Shown piece by piece: positions 18,898 through 26,772 of a stretch of DNA of 64,000 nt (its first letter is position 1; every line of letters begins with the position of its first letter). A program made the position numbers and the translations under genes. Origin of the DNA: Martinezella rhizogenes (GTDB taxonomy: Bacteria > Pseudomonadota > Alphaproteobacteria > Rhizobiales > Rhizobiaceae); the NCBI RefSeq assembly GCF_007002745.1, contig NZ_SGNY01000001.1:806001-870000 (forward strand), written 5' to 3'. Below the pieces are notes generated by a model. That model was not told the DNA's origin. It did no database searches and saw only the letters and a list, made by a program, of their open reading frames with translations.

Positions 18898-19062
18898 GCC
18901 CCCTCTGTCCTTGTCGCCTGAGATTGTTATCCCTTCGGCGAGCCGTCCTTTAGATCAAGGTGGCTTCTCTCCAGAGTTCCGTCGTCACCGCTGGTCCTTT
19001 TGCCTGAGAGTTTCCGGGGCGGTTGCTCCTTCGGCACCGCAGTGAAGCGGCTTCTCCCAACG
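18898..19062 (-). ncRNA. Tandem glycine riboswitch upstream of gcvT
   Basis: On the minus strand two aptamers follow each other. The first has the conserved GGAGCAACCGCCCCGGAA block and CTCTCAGGCAAAAGGACC. The second has a degenerate CTCAGGCGACAAGGACAGAG ending in the GGGG box. This is the cooperative glycine riboswitch architecture that turns on gcv genes when glycine is abundant. The 3' edge is about 70 bases before the gcvT start. Boundaries are approximate because they are judged from conserved blocks only. Confidence 0.93.
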
Positions 19063-19193
19063 ATGATGCGACGCTCATTATCTTCGAAGCCCCGCTGTTG
19101 GCAAGGACCAAATGACGCATCTGAACAGATTCTTGCTCCATCTGCGCCATCGGCAGCGCAAGATGCGTTCAATAGTCGGAATGTCAGGCAATA

Positions 19194-19379
19194 TCAGTCG
19201 GATTTTTTCTCCGGCAAGCCCTTGCGTTTCGTCGAGGCGAAATCCTCAAGTTCCTTTTCTGTCATGGACTTCTCCATACTTTTTGAAGCACCTTGTAAAC
19301 TGGATTTCTTGATGTCGCCGCGTTTGGCGGCCAATGCTGCACCCGCCGCTTTCTGCTGGGCTTTCGATTTGGCTGGCAT
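19194..19379 (-). CDS. Small basic DUF3008-type protein
   Basis: A 61-residue, lysine-rich, soluble protein beginning MPAKSKAQQKAAGAAL and ending in SMTEKELEDFASTKRKGLPEKK. This pattern is the small DUF3008 family, common in proteobacteria and of unknown function. The ATG at 19379 has GGAGG just upstream and fits the family's start; a longer frame exists but its upstream part reads like non-coding sequence. It is divergent from the next gene and lies behind the gcv riboswitch region without sharing its transcript. Confidence 0.75.
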   Translation of the reverse strand: MPAKSKAQQKAAGAALAAKRGDIKKSSLQGASKSMEKSMTEKELEDFASTKRKGLPEKKSD

Positions 19380-19553
19380 GTCTGCCTCCTCTGAAACGAT
19401 GGTTCCAGCAGGAAAATGCTGCCTTGCGACGATTGTTCCCTTGCGAGACGTCAAGCATGCGGCAAAATTCCCCTTTGAAATCGGCAGGAAAGCGGGATAT
19501 CGCATGAGGTCATGGATGCAAATCGAAACCGACGACTGACAGGGATGGAGACA

Positions 19554-19934
19554 ATGCTTCGCATTTTCTGCGCGGCCTTGATGTTGTCGCTCGGTTTTGC
19601 CCACAAGCCCGTGCTGGCCGCAGCGCCGACGGTGTCTCTGGACGAGAGCTACCGGCTGCCGGACGGCACCTTTGCGGAAATCTGCCTTGGCCACGGCGAT
19701 GGCGTCAACGTCTCCCATGGCAAGGACGATCCGGCCCATTCCGGCGATGCCATGCTGTTTTGCGAGGCCTGCCTGCTGGCCTCATCCATTCTTCTGCCGA
19801 TACCCGACACCGAAGGCTGGCTGAAGACCGAATTCTCCTGGCTCGACAATCGTCTGAGCGCAAATTGGAGCTTCCGCTCTGTCCTGACGATTGAGAAACC
19901 CGCAGCGCGGGGGCCTCCATCCCTGTTCGCCTGA
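19554..19934 (+). CDS. Small exported Cys/His protein next to a copper-chaperone gene
   Basis: A 126-residue protein with an N-terminal signal segment (MLRIFCAALMLSLGFAHK...AAA). The mature part has ICLGHGDGVNVSHGK and FCEACLLASSILLPIP, giving Cys-His and C-x-x-C pairs that could bind metal. It resembles the DUF2946-like proteins found beside copper genes. The start at 19554 is chosen on a nearby GGAG; ATG 19545 would add three residues. It precedes the YcnI-PCuAC fusion by 89 bases in the same direction, so a copper role is inferred. Confidence 0.65.
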   Translation: MLRIFCAALMLSLGFAHKPVLAAAPTVSLDESYRLPDGTFAEICLGHGDGVNVSHGKDDPAHSGDAMLFCEACLLASSILLPIPDTEGWLKTEFSWLDNRLSANWSFRSVLTIEKPAARGPPSLFA

Positions 19935-20023
19935 TTTTTCGTTTTACGGGATCATCGCCGCCTGCTGGCGGCACGGAGCGACTGCCACGGCCCTTAAGGG
20001 ATGCAGTCGAAGGGACAAGAGAC

Positions 20024-21004
20024 ATGAAGACCACCAAAATCATCACCTGCACATTGTTCGTCGCCTCGGTTTCGACCGCGCAGGCTTTCGCCCACGCCAC
20101 TTTTGTTGACGGCTCGGCCGAACAGGAAAGCACCGTCGTCGCCGCGCTGCAGGTGCCGCACGGCTGCGACGGCGGACTTGCCACGACAGAAGTGCAGATC
20201 AAGCTGCCGGAAGGCTTCATTTCCGCCAAGCCGCAGCCCAAGGCCGGCTGGGAGCTGGAAGTCATCAAGGGTGACTACCAGAAGGCGTACAAGAACCACG
20301 GCAAGGAAATCAAAAGCGGCCCAGTCGAAATCCGCTGGAAGGGTGGCAATCTGCCGGATGAATTTTACGACACCTTCGCCGTACAGGGTAAAATCTCCGG
20401 CATCGAAGCCGGACAGGACCTGCCCTTCAAGGTAACGCAGCTTTGTGGCGACAAGGGAAAGGTTTCCTGGGATGAGGTGGCGGCAGCCGGTGTCGATCCG
20501 CACTCGCTGAAAAGCCCCGCCCCAACCATTCGCGTTGCCGCAAAGGCGGCCCATGCTGCCGGCGGCCATGATCATGGCGCCATGGATATGGATGTCGTAA
20601 AGGCTGGCAGCCTTGAGGTTTCCGGCGGTGCGACCAAGGCCATGCTGCCGGGCCAGCCAGTGGGCGGCGGCTACGTGACGATCAAGAACGCCGGCACCAG
20701 CGACGACAAGCTGATCGGCGTCGAATCCTCCACTTCCGGTCGTGCCGAAATCCACGAGATGGCTATGGTCAACGACGTCATGAAGATGCGCAAGCTGGAT
20801 GACGGCATCGTCATTCCCGCCGGCCAGACGGTGGAACTGAAACCCGGCGGCCTGCACATGATGTTCTTCGACGTGAAGAAGCCCTTTGCCGAAGGCGACA
20901 AAGTGCCGGTAACGTTGATCTTCGAAAAGGCCGGCAAGGTTGAGATCGTACTATCCGCCGCCAGCGCGGCCAAGGGCAACGGTGGCGACCACCAGCACAA
21001 TTGA
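20024..21004 (+). CDS. YcnI (DUF1775)-PCuAC fusion, periplasmic copper chaperone
   Basis: A 326-residue secreted protein with a signal peptide cleaved before His24 (AQAFA-HATF). Residues 24-~165 are a YcnI/DUF1775 domain, whose family binds Cu through the mature N-terminal His. A His-rich linker (HAAGGHDHGAMDMD) leads to a PCuAC/DUF461 domain from about residue 190, with the H-x-M pattern HEMAM...VMKMRK...GGLHMM expected for Cu(I). It ends GDHQHN. The family delivers copper to cytochrome oxidase or buffers periplasmic copper. Both domains are usually separate proteins. Confidence 0.88.
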   Translation: MKTTKIITCTLFVASVSTAQAFAHATFVDGSAEQESTVVAALQVPHGCDGGLATTEVQIKLPEGFISAKPQPKAGWELEVIKGDYQKAYKNHGKEIKSGPVEIRWKGGNLPDEFYDTFAVQGKISGIEAGQDLPFKVTQLCGDKGKVSWDEVAAAGVDPHSLKSPAPTIRVAAKAAHAAGGHDHGAMDMDVVKAGSLEVSGGATKAMLPGQPVGGGYVTIKNAGTSDDKLIGVESSTSGRAEIHEMAMVNDVMKMRKLDDGIVIPAGQTVELKPGGLHMMFFDVKKPFAEGDKVPVTLIFEKAGKVEIVLSAASAAKGNGGDHQHN

Positions 21005-21014
21005 TCAATAAAGA

Positions 21015-21063
21015 GCGGCTACCGGAACGCGTGACAGGTCCGGTAGCCGCAAGCTTTTTTATT
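21015..21063 (+). terminator. Strong terminator after the copper-chaperone gene
   Basis: A perfect 12-bp stem (GCGGCTACCGGA / TCCGGTAGCCGC) with a 12-base loop is followed by AAGC and a six-T run. It lies 10 bases after the stop. Confidence 0.9.
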
Positions 21064-21147
21064 ATTGTATCTCGTTTCTAGCGCCGTGGCGGAAAAGGCG
21101 TGATGGCCATCGCCTCCGTGATTTTTCCGGCATTCGGTTGTAAATAT

Positions 21148-21207
21148 TTAGAAAATCATCCTGACGCCAGCCTGAATGCCGAAGGCCTGCCGATCGCGTA
21201 GCTTTAT
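21148..21207 (-). pseudogene. Possible remnant: last ~19 codons of an outer-membrane beta-barrel protein
   Basis: On the minus strand a short open tract encodes LRDRQAFGIQAGVRMIF followed by a stop. An alternating strand ending in Phe is the C-terminal signature of porins and other BAM-inserted beta-barrels. The frame is closed by a stop immediately upstream, and the surrounding 21064-21228 bases are AT-rich with no other gene. I read this as the stub of a lost gene; chance similarity is possible at this length. Confidence 0.35.
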
Positions 21208-21228
21208 TTAGAAATTAAATTAAAATAT

Positions 21229-21549
21229 TCAGATATCAGTCTGATTAAAATCGTTATTTTCAGATCGAGTTTTGGCGTTGTTTTCCTCATAGGCTTCCAC
21301 AGCCTGCTCGAGCGTCGCCTGCGGTTCGTGGCGCTGGCTGGCGGCGGTGAGGAAATAGAGGGTGAGCGCCGGCGGCTTGATGGCCGTCATCAGGGCTCGC
21401 AGCTGAAAGTCGTCGCCATGTTCGGCCTTGCGCGCCAGTTCGTGAATGGCCTCTTCGACCTCGCTCTTGCGCGGCACGCGCTGCGACGGCTTGACGGCTT
21501 CCAGCGCATAGGCTGCCGTATTCGCAGAAACGGAAAGAACCTGTGTCAT
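21229..21549 (-). CDS. Conserved-looking small protein of unknown function
   Basis: A 106-residue soluble protein. Its middle is a predicted helix (SEVEEAIHELARKAEHGDDFQLRALMTAI) followed by PPALTLYFLTAASQRHE and an acidic, Asn-rich tail. It has no signal peptide and no catalytic motif. A GGAGG-like site (RC of CCTCCGG) sits just upstream of the ATG, which supports real translation. I do not recognise the family. It is divergent from crcB. Confidence 0.55.
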   Translation of the reverse strand: MTQVLSVSANTAAYALEAVKPSQRVPRKSEVEEAIHELARKAEHGDDFQLRALMTAIKPPALTLYFLTAASQRHEPQATLEQAVEAYEENNAKTRSENNDFNQTDI

Positions 21550-21751
21550 TCAACCTCCGGCCATCTTCGCGACCCTTGAAAATTGGAGAATACCATCCGC
21601 GTCTTGTTGGAAGGCTAAATCACGGGGCTGCAATTTAATCGTATTTTAGTGGACGCAAGCGGCGGGCAGAGGACTTTCGCCCGCAGTTACGATGGTCTAA
21701 AACTGCGTCGGACTGCCCGGTCCGGCCATTTCCTCCGGAGACATAATCCCC

Positions 21752-22129
21752 ATGGTGAATATCGCTCTTGTCGCCGTCGGCGGCGCAATCGGTTCCGTTT
21801 TTCGTTATCTGGTCGGCGTCTGGAGCGTTCGGCTGGCGGGGGTGAATTTTCCCTGGGGAACACTGGCGGTCAACGTGGTCGGATCGTTCCTGATCGGTCT
21901 TCTGGTCGAGCTGGTAGCGCGGCGATTGAATGCCTCGATGGAAATGCGCCTGTTTCTCGTCACCGGCGTGCTTGGCGGCTTCACGACATTTTCGTCCTTC
22001 TCGCTTGATGCGGTAACACTTTTCGAACGCGGCGCGCTCGGCCTTTCGGCCGTTTACATCCTCGCAAGCCTCGTGGTTTCCATCGCTGCGGTTTTTGCCG
22101 GGCTGGCCTTGGGCCGCAGTTTGTTCTAA
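21752..22129 (+). CDS. crcB: Fluoride exporter CrcB (Fluc)
   Basis: A 125-residue membrane protein with four hydrophobic helices. It opens with the family signature GGAIGSVFRYLVG, continues with WGTLAVNVVGSFLIG, and has GVLGGFTTFSSFSL containing the phenylalanine box. CrcB dimers export fluoride. No fluoride-riboswitch sequence is visible in the 200 bases upstream. It probably starts a unit with the pseudouridine synthase and HAD genes that follow. Confidence 0.95.
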   Translation: MVNIALVAVGGAIGSVFRYLVGVWSVRLAGVNFPWGTLAVNVVGSFLIGLLVELVARRLNASMEMRLFLVTGVLGGFTTFSSFSLDAVTLFERGALGLSAVYILASLVVSIAAVFAGLALGRSLF

Positions 22130-22195
22130 AGGCTTGATCCAAACGGCGCGCCGACGAACAGAGCGCGCGATCAAGACAGAAAGACTGGAAATTTC

Positions 22196-23185
22196 ATGGC
22201 AGGTATCGAGCATATCAAGGTCGAGGCCGACGAGGCCGGTATGCGCCTGGATCGCTGGTTCAAGATTCATTATCCGGGCCTTGGTTTCGGCCAATTGCAG
22301 AAGCTGCTGCGTTCCGGCCAGGTGCGCGTGGATGGCGGCCGGGTGAAGACGGATGCGCGGGTGCAGCCGGGGCAGATGGTGCGTGTACCGCCTGTTGATT
22401 CCGACCTGAAGGTCAAAACCGGCCCGATTGGCTCCAGGGACCTCAAACATTCGGAAGACGCCGAACTTCTGGCGCGCATGCTGCTGCATGAAGACGACAA
22501 GGTTTTCGTTTTCAACAAGCCGGCCGGCATTGCCGTGCAGGGCGGTTCCGGCGTCAACCGTCATATTGACGGGCTTCTGGAAGCATGGACGAGCCCGAAG
22601 GGTGAAAAACCGCGCCTGGTGCACCGTCTGGACCGCGATACGTCAGGCGTGCTGGTGGTTGCCCGCACAAGAGGTGCGGCGCAGAAACTGACGGCCGCCT
22701 TCCGTGAGCGCGATACCAAGAAAACTTACTGGGCGCTGGTCAAGGGCGTGCCGCGCAAACATCAGGACAAGATTTCCACCTGGCTGGTTAAAGAGCAGAC
22801 GATGGATGGCGACCGCATGCGCATCGCCAAACACGGCGAGGAGGGGGCCGATCACGCCATTTCCTATTACCGTGTCATCGATACAGCCGCGCAGAACCTC
22901 GCCTGGCTGGAAATGGAACCCTATACCGGCCGTACCCACCAGCTTCGCGTTCATGCGCTGCATATGGGACATCCGATCATCGGCGATCCCAAATATTACA
23001 TCGACGATCCGAACTGGGATTTCCCGGGCGGCATCCAGAAGCGCCTGCACCTGCATGCGCGCCATATCGACATACCGCACCCTAATGGCGGCCGGCTTCG
23101 GGTCAGCGCGCCTTTGCCGCCGCATATGGTGCAGACTTGGAACCTGCTCGGCCTCGACGTGGCCGATGGCGATAGGGAAGATTGA
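22196..23185 (+). CDS. RluC/RluD-family 23S rRNA pseudouridine synthase
   Basis: A 329-residue enzyme with an N-terminal S4 RNA-binding domain (MRLDRWFKIHYPGLGFGQLQKLLRSGQVRVDG) and the RluA-type catalytic domain. The catalytic aspartate is in HRLDRDTSGVLVVA; later GRTHQLRVH and GHPIIGDPKY are typical. It isomerises uridines in 23S rRNA; RluC is the best guess, but RluD cannot be excluded. GGAAATTTC upstream of the ATG is a usable ribosome site. It is 6 bases upstream of the HAD gene and probably cotranscribed. Confidence 0.9.
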   Translation: MAGIEHIKVEADEAGMRLDRWFKIHYPGLGFGQLQKLLRSGQVRVDGGRVKTDARVQPGQMVRVPPVDSDLKVKTGPIGSRDLKHSEDAELLARMLLHEDDKVFVFNKPAGIAVQGGSGVNRHIDGLLEAWTSPKGEKPRLVHRLDRDTSGVLVVARTRGAAQKLTAAFRERDTKKTYWALVKGVPRKHQDKISTWLVKEQTMDGDRMRIAKHGEEGADHAISYYRVIDTAAQNLAWLEMEPYTGRTHQLRVHALHMGHPIIGDPKYYIDDPNWDFPGGIQKRLHLHARHIDIPHPNGGRLRVSAPLPPHMVQTWNLLGLDVADGDRED

Positions 23186-23191
23186 TATCAG

Positions 23192-23854
23192 ATGAAACTG
23201 GTTCTTTTCGATTGCGACGGCACGCTGGTGGACAGCGCCGGCCTTATCCATGCCGTGATGGCCGACACGTTTGCCGATTTCGGAAAGCCGCGTCCGGATA
23301 TCTCGCAGACCAAGGCGATCATCGGCCTGACGCTCGATATCGCCATAGCCCGCATGCTCGGCAAGACGCACGTGGATGACGAGGCGCTTGCGATGACGGC
23401 GCGTTATCGTGAAATCTATCACCCGATCCGGGAGCGCCCGGGCATGATCGAACCGCTTTTCGACGGCATCGCGCCTTTGATTGACACGCTTTCGAAACGG
23501 GATGACGTGCTGATCGGCGCCGTCACCGGCAAGGGTCGGCGCGGGCTGACCCATATTCTCGAAACCCACGGTTTTACGGATCACTTCATCGTTTCGCGCA
23601 CGGCGGATGATTGCCCCTCCAAGCCGCATCCGGCCATGGTGATGGAATGCTGCCATGAAACCGGCATGGTTCCGGCCGACACTGTCGTCATCGGCGATGC
23701 GATCTATGACATGCAGATGGCCAAGGCCGCCGGCGCAAAAGCCATCGGTGTTGCCTGGGGTTATGCCTCGGTCGACGATCTCTGGAAGGCCGGCGCCGAT
23801 GCAGTCGTCAGCCACCCGCGTGAAATCCCGGCCTATGTTCCGGCCGATATTTGA
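23192..23854 (+). CDS. HAD-family phosphatase (Gph/PGP-like)
   Basis: A 220-residue haloacid-dehalogenase hydrolase. Motif I is FDCDGTLVDSA at residues 5-15, motif II includes GAVTGKGRRG, motif III Lys is in SKPHPAMV and motif IV is VIGDAIYDMQMAKAAG. It resembles phosphoglycolate phosphatase-type enzymes. The substrate is not determinable. It starts 6 bases after the pseudouridine synthase, an arrangement common in alphaproteobacteria. Confidence 0.88.
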   Translation: MKLVLFDCDGTLVDSAGLIHAVMADTFADFGKPRPDISQTKAIIGLTLDIAIARMLGKTHVDDEALAMTARYREIYHPIRERPGMIEPLFDGIAPLIDTLSKRDDVLIGAVTGKGRRGLTHILETHGFTDHFIVSRTADDCPSKPHPAMVMECCHETGMVPADTVVIGDAIYDMQMAKAAGAKAIGVAWGYASVDDLWKAGADAVVSHPREIPAYVPADI

Positions 23855-23886
23855 ATAATCTTCTACCTGACTGATGAGGACGTGCC

Positions 23887-24681
23887 ATGCGTGATCTCCT
23901 GAACGACCTTTCGGAGGGCCTGAGCCACCCCGACCCGATCCTGCGTGCGCAAATCCAGATGCAGAAGCCTTTGCCGAAGCGGTTCTACAAGGACGTGACC
24001 GTCGCTGATGTGGAGGAGGGCGGTTTCACCATCCATCTTGATGGCAAGCCGCTGCGCACGCCCGCCAAGAAGCCGCTGATCGTGCCGACGAAGGCGCTCG
24101 CAGGCCTGCTTCGCGACGAATGGGATGCACAGAAGGAAGTGGTGAACCCGGTGATCATGCCGGTGTCTCGGCACGTGAACACCGCCATTGATGGCATCGC
24201 CAGCGACACCCAGGCGGTTTTCGAAGACATCCTGCGTTTCTCGTCCTCCGATCTCCTGTGTTATCGCGCCGGCGATCCCGAAGCATTGGTTCAACGTCAG
24301 ACTGACCATTGGGATCCGGTGCTCGACTGGGCCGCCAATGTACTTGGCGCCCGCTTTATTCTCGTCGAAGGTGTCATGCACCGTGACCAGCCGCGCGAAG
24401 CCATCGCTGCCTTCGCGGTGACGCTGCGGAAATACGATGCGCCGATCGCACTTGCTGCTCTTCACACCATGACGTCATTGACCGGCTCCGCCATTCTGGC
24501 CCTTGCACTGGCGGAAGGCGAGCTGACTCTTGAGGAGACCTGGGCGCTTGCCCATCTCGACGAGGACTGGACCGCCGAACAATGGGGTGAGGATGAGGAG
24601 GCGCTGGAACGCCGCGCCGTCAGGCTCATCGATATGCGCGCGGCACTCCATGTTCTGGAGTCGCTGAAGAGCGCCTCTTAA
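23887..24681 (+). CDS. ATP12-family F1-ATPase assembly chaperone
   Basis: A 264-residue protein of the ATP12 family. Diagnostic stretches are KPLPKRFYKDV near residue 30, GKPLRTPAKKPLIVP, EWDAQKEVVNPVIMPVSR, SSDLLCYRA and the C-terminal LTLEETWALAHLDEDWTAEQWGEDEEA. Members bind the alpha subunit of F1-ATP synthase during assembly in mitochondria and alphaproteobacteria. It follows the HAD gene by 32 bases in the same orientation, an arrangement conserved in Rhizobiales. Confidence 0.92.
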   Translation: MRDLLNDLSEGLSHPDPILRAQIQMQKPLPKRFYKDVTVADVEEGGFTIHLDGKPLRTPAKKPLIVPTKALAGLLRDEWDAQKEVVNPVIMPVSRHVNTAIDGIASDTQAVFEDILRFSSSDLLCYRAGDPEALVQRQTDHWDPVLDWAANVLGARFILVEGVMHRDQPREAIAAFAVTLRKYDAPIALAALHTMTSLTGSAILALALAEGELTLEETWALAHLDEDWTAEQWGEDEEALERRAVRLIDMRAALHVLESLKSAS

Positions 24682-24741
24682 CGGTTTTCTAACCCTGATG
24701 ATCGAATATGCGGTTACCTCACGTTAGGGGAGCCGCTGATC

Positions 24742-25230
24742 ATGAACACCACGCTGAAACGCCTTGGCATTGTTTTGCTGGCGTGTTTCACGCTCATGTC
24801 TTTCAGGCTGGAACCGGAAGCGACCAATGCCGACCGGTTGCTTTACGATGTGCGCGGCGCATTCGTCGCCGCACGCCCGGATGTCGCACCGGCGCTGATG
24901 CAGTCCATCCATGCTCAGGTACAGAGTGCTATCAGGACGACGGCGCGTGGCGAGACCAGACCACGTGTTGTGCTGACCATCCGTCTCACATCCGTCACGC
25001 GCGCGCCGTTCCTGTTCGGGGAGCGCGCCTCGGCCAAGGTGATCGTCCGCGCTGCGGCCGTGGCAACCGGCGAGGTGATCGCCGAGGCCAAATTCACCGC
25101 CACCGTTGTCAGCTTCGACAATCAGTCCATCGAGCAGGAACTTGCCTATGGCGTCGCTGAACGGGTGATCCGCGAATTCCGGCTGAACCGTTCCGGCCCG
25201 ACGACACTGGCGACGGCGCTTTTTCCATAA
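24742..25230 (+). CDS. Exported protein of unknown function
   Basis: A 162-residue protein with a hydrophobic N-terminal segment (LGIVLLACFTLMSF) that could be a signal anchor or an atypical lipoprotein signal. The rest alternates short strands with VVLTIRLTSVTRAPFLFGERASAKVIVRAAAVATGEVIAEAKF, suggesting a small envelope-associated fold. No family is recognised. It has GGGGAGCC upstream of the ATG and follows the ATP12 gene by 60 bases. Confidence 0.6.
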   Translation: MNTTLKRLGIVLLACFTLMSFRLEPEATNADRLLYDVRGAFVAARPDVAPALMQSIHAQVQSAIRTTARGETRPRVVLTIRLTSVTRAPFLFGERASAKVIVRAAAVATGEVIAEAKFTATVVSFDNQSIEQELAYGVAERVIREFRLNRSGPTTLATALFP

Positions 25231-25322
25231 ACAGGACGCGAGACGAGCACACGAAAGCCATTCGTCTCTTTGCTGTGGATCCGCTGCTTCAAAAAAGTGC
25301 GCCTCGACGTTCGTAGCTTCAC

Positions 25323-25384
25323 ATACGTTGCGTATCTTAATTGACATACGCTGCGTACGTCACTATCTCGCATACGTAACGTAT
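25323..25384. promoter_or_regulatory. Three palindromic operators around a promoter
   Basis: Three copies of ATACG-N3-CGTAT occur at 25323-25335, 25346-25358 (last base C instead of T) and 25372-25384 (extended to CATACGTAACGTATG). Start-to-start spacings are 23 and 26 bases. A TTGACA at 25341-25346 with a TATCTC-like -10 17 bases on (25364-25369) forms a promoter straddled by the sites. This is a classic repressor arrangement, probably TetR-like, controlling the downstream RidA-family gene. Confidence 0.7.
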
Positions 25385-25458
25385 GTGAAGTGACGTTCGA
25401 AGCTTTGAAAACAGTGCTTCGCCGTCCATTGCCACTCAACCCAAAAGAGAGAAGCAAA

Positions 25459-25848
25459 ATGACCGAACGCGAAGCGATTTTCCCTGCCAACAGGCACGCG
25501 CTTTACGAGGAACATGGTTATTCCGCAGCCATTCGCTCCGGTGACCTTCTGTTCGTTTCCGGGCAGGTTGGCAGCCGTGCCGACGGAACGCCTGAACCGG
25601 ACTTTGAACGGCAGGTCCGGCTGGCCTTCGAGAACCTGAAAGCCACGCTTGAGGCGGCAGGCTGCACCTTTGACGACATAGTCGACGTGACGACGTTCCA
25701 CACGGACCCGGAAAACCAGTTTGGAACCATCATGAAGGTCAAACAGGAGATTTTCAGCAAATCGCCTTACCCGAACTGGACTGCCGTCGGTGTCAACTGG
25801 CTCGCCGGTTTCGATTTCGAGATCAAGGTCATTGCCCGCATCCCATGA
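25459..25848 (+). CDS. RidA (YjgF/YER057c/UK114)-family protein
   Basis: A 129-residue member of the RidA fold. It contains SGDLLFVSGQVGSRADGTPEPDFERQVRLAFENL and VDVTTFHTDPENQFGTIMKVK; classical RidA enzymes hydrolyse reactive imines from PLP enzymes. The catalytic Arg normally seen near IPAR in deaminating members lies at the C-terminus here only as KVIARIP, so activity is plausible. The ATG at 25459 has GAGAGAAG upstream; an earlier ATG would start inside the operator region. Triple operators upstream point to inducible expression. Confidence 0.82.
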   Translation: MTEREAIFPANRHALYEEHGYSAAIRSGDLLFVSGQVGSRADGTPEPDFERQVRLAFENLKATLEAAGCTFDDIVDVTTFHTDPENQFGTIMKVKQEIFSKSPYPNWTAVGVNWLAGFDFEIKVIARIP

Positions 25849-25907
25849 TGTCGGGCCGGGCCTGAAATGGCGGCGCTCTCAGGGCGCCGCCAGCTCTGTC
25901 TTCATCC

Positions 25908-26741
25908 TCACTTCAGCCGCTCGGCGTGCCACTTCAGGTGGTCGTCCATGAAGGTGGAGATGAAATAATAGGAATGGTCGTAGCGATCGTGCATGCGCAA
26001 CGTCAGGCCGATATCCGTGCCCTTGATCGCCTCTTCGAACAACCATGGGCGCAGACCTTTCTCAAGGAAGCTATCGGCCTTGCCCTGGTCGATCAGGAAC
26101 TCGGGAAAGCGGGCGCCATCTTCAACCAGTGAGCAGGCGTCATATTGACGCCACGCGGCCCGATCCGCACCGAGATATTTTTCCAGCGCCGGTTCGGACC
26201 AGTCGGCGGAGGAGGGCGCCACGATCGGCGCAAAGGCGGAGCAGCTCTTGAAACGCTCGGGGTTCTTGAGCGCGATGGTCATTGCACCATGGCCGCCCAT
26301 CGAATGGCCGAATATGCCCTGACGGCTCATATCCGCGCGGAAATGCTGACCGATGAGGGCAGGCAGCTCTTCCGTCACGTAGCTGTACATATGGTAGTGC
26401 TCAGACCACGGTGCCTCGGTGGCATCGAGGTAAAAGCCGGCCCCCTTGCCCATCTGCCAGTTGGTCAGCTCATCCGGCACGTCATTGCCGCGCGGGCTGG
26501 TATCGGGGCAGACGATGATCAGGCCCAGTTCGGAAGCCATGCGGCGATATTCGCCTTTTTCCATGACATTGGCATGGGTGCAGGTGAGGCCGGAGAGATA
26601 CCAGACAACCGGGCAGGGCTCATGGACCGCTTTCGGCGGCACATAGACTGCAAAGGTCATCTCGGACTTCAATGTTTCGGATGTGTGCGAAAATACGCCC
26701 TGCATGCCGTCAAAAGCCGTATTTTGCGAAATGATGTTCAT
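25908..26741 (-). CDS. fghA: S-formylglutathione hydrolase
   Basis: A 277-residue esterase-D-type serine hydrolase. It begins NIISQNTAFDGMQGVFSHTSETLKSEMTFAVYVP; the nucleophile is in GHSMGGHGA and the acid/His region includes HDRYDHSYYFI. It hydrolyses S-formylglutathione to formate and glutathione in formaldehyde detoxification. The start at 26741 has AAAGGA upstream and matches the family length. The formaldehyde dehydrogenase partner is not adjacent. Confidence 0.93.
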   Translation of the reverse strand: MNIISQNTAFDGMQGVFSHTSETLKSEMTFAVYVPPKAVHEPCPVVWYLSGLTCTHANVMEKGEYRRMASELGLIIVCPDTSPRGNDVPDELTNWQMGKGAGFYLDATEAPWSEHYHMYSYVTEELPALIGQHFRADMSRQGIFGHSMGGHGAMTIALKNPERFKSCSAFAPIVAPSSADWSEPALEKYLGADRAAWRQYDACSLVEDGARFPEFLIDQGKADSFLEKGLRPWLFEEAIKGTDIGLTLRMHDRYDHSYYFISTFMDDHLKWHAERLK

Positions 26742-26772
26742 GAAGCCATTCCTTTGAGAAAAGTTTTCCGGT

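Noticed and set aside
21604..21751. Possible fluoride riboswitch before crcB
   Set aside because: CrcB is often under such a switch, but the conserved crcB-motif bases were not found by eye here.
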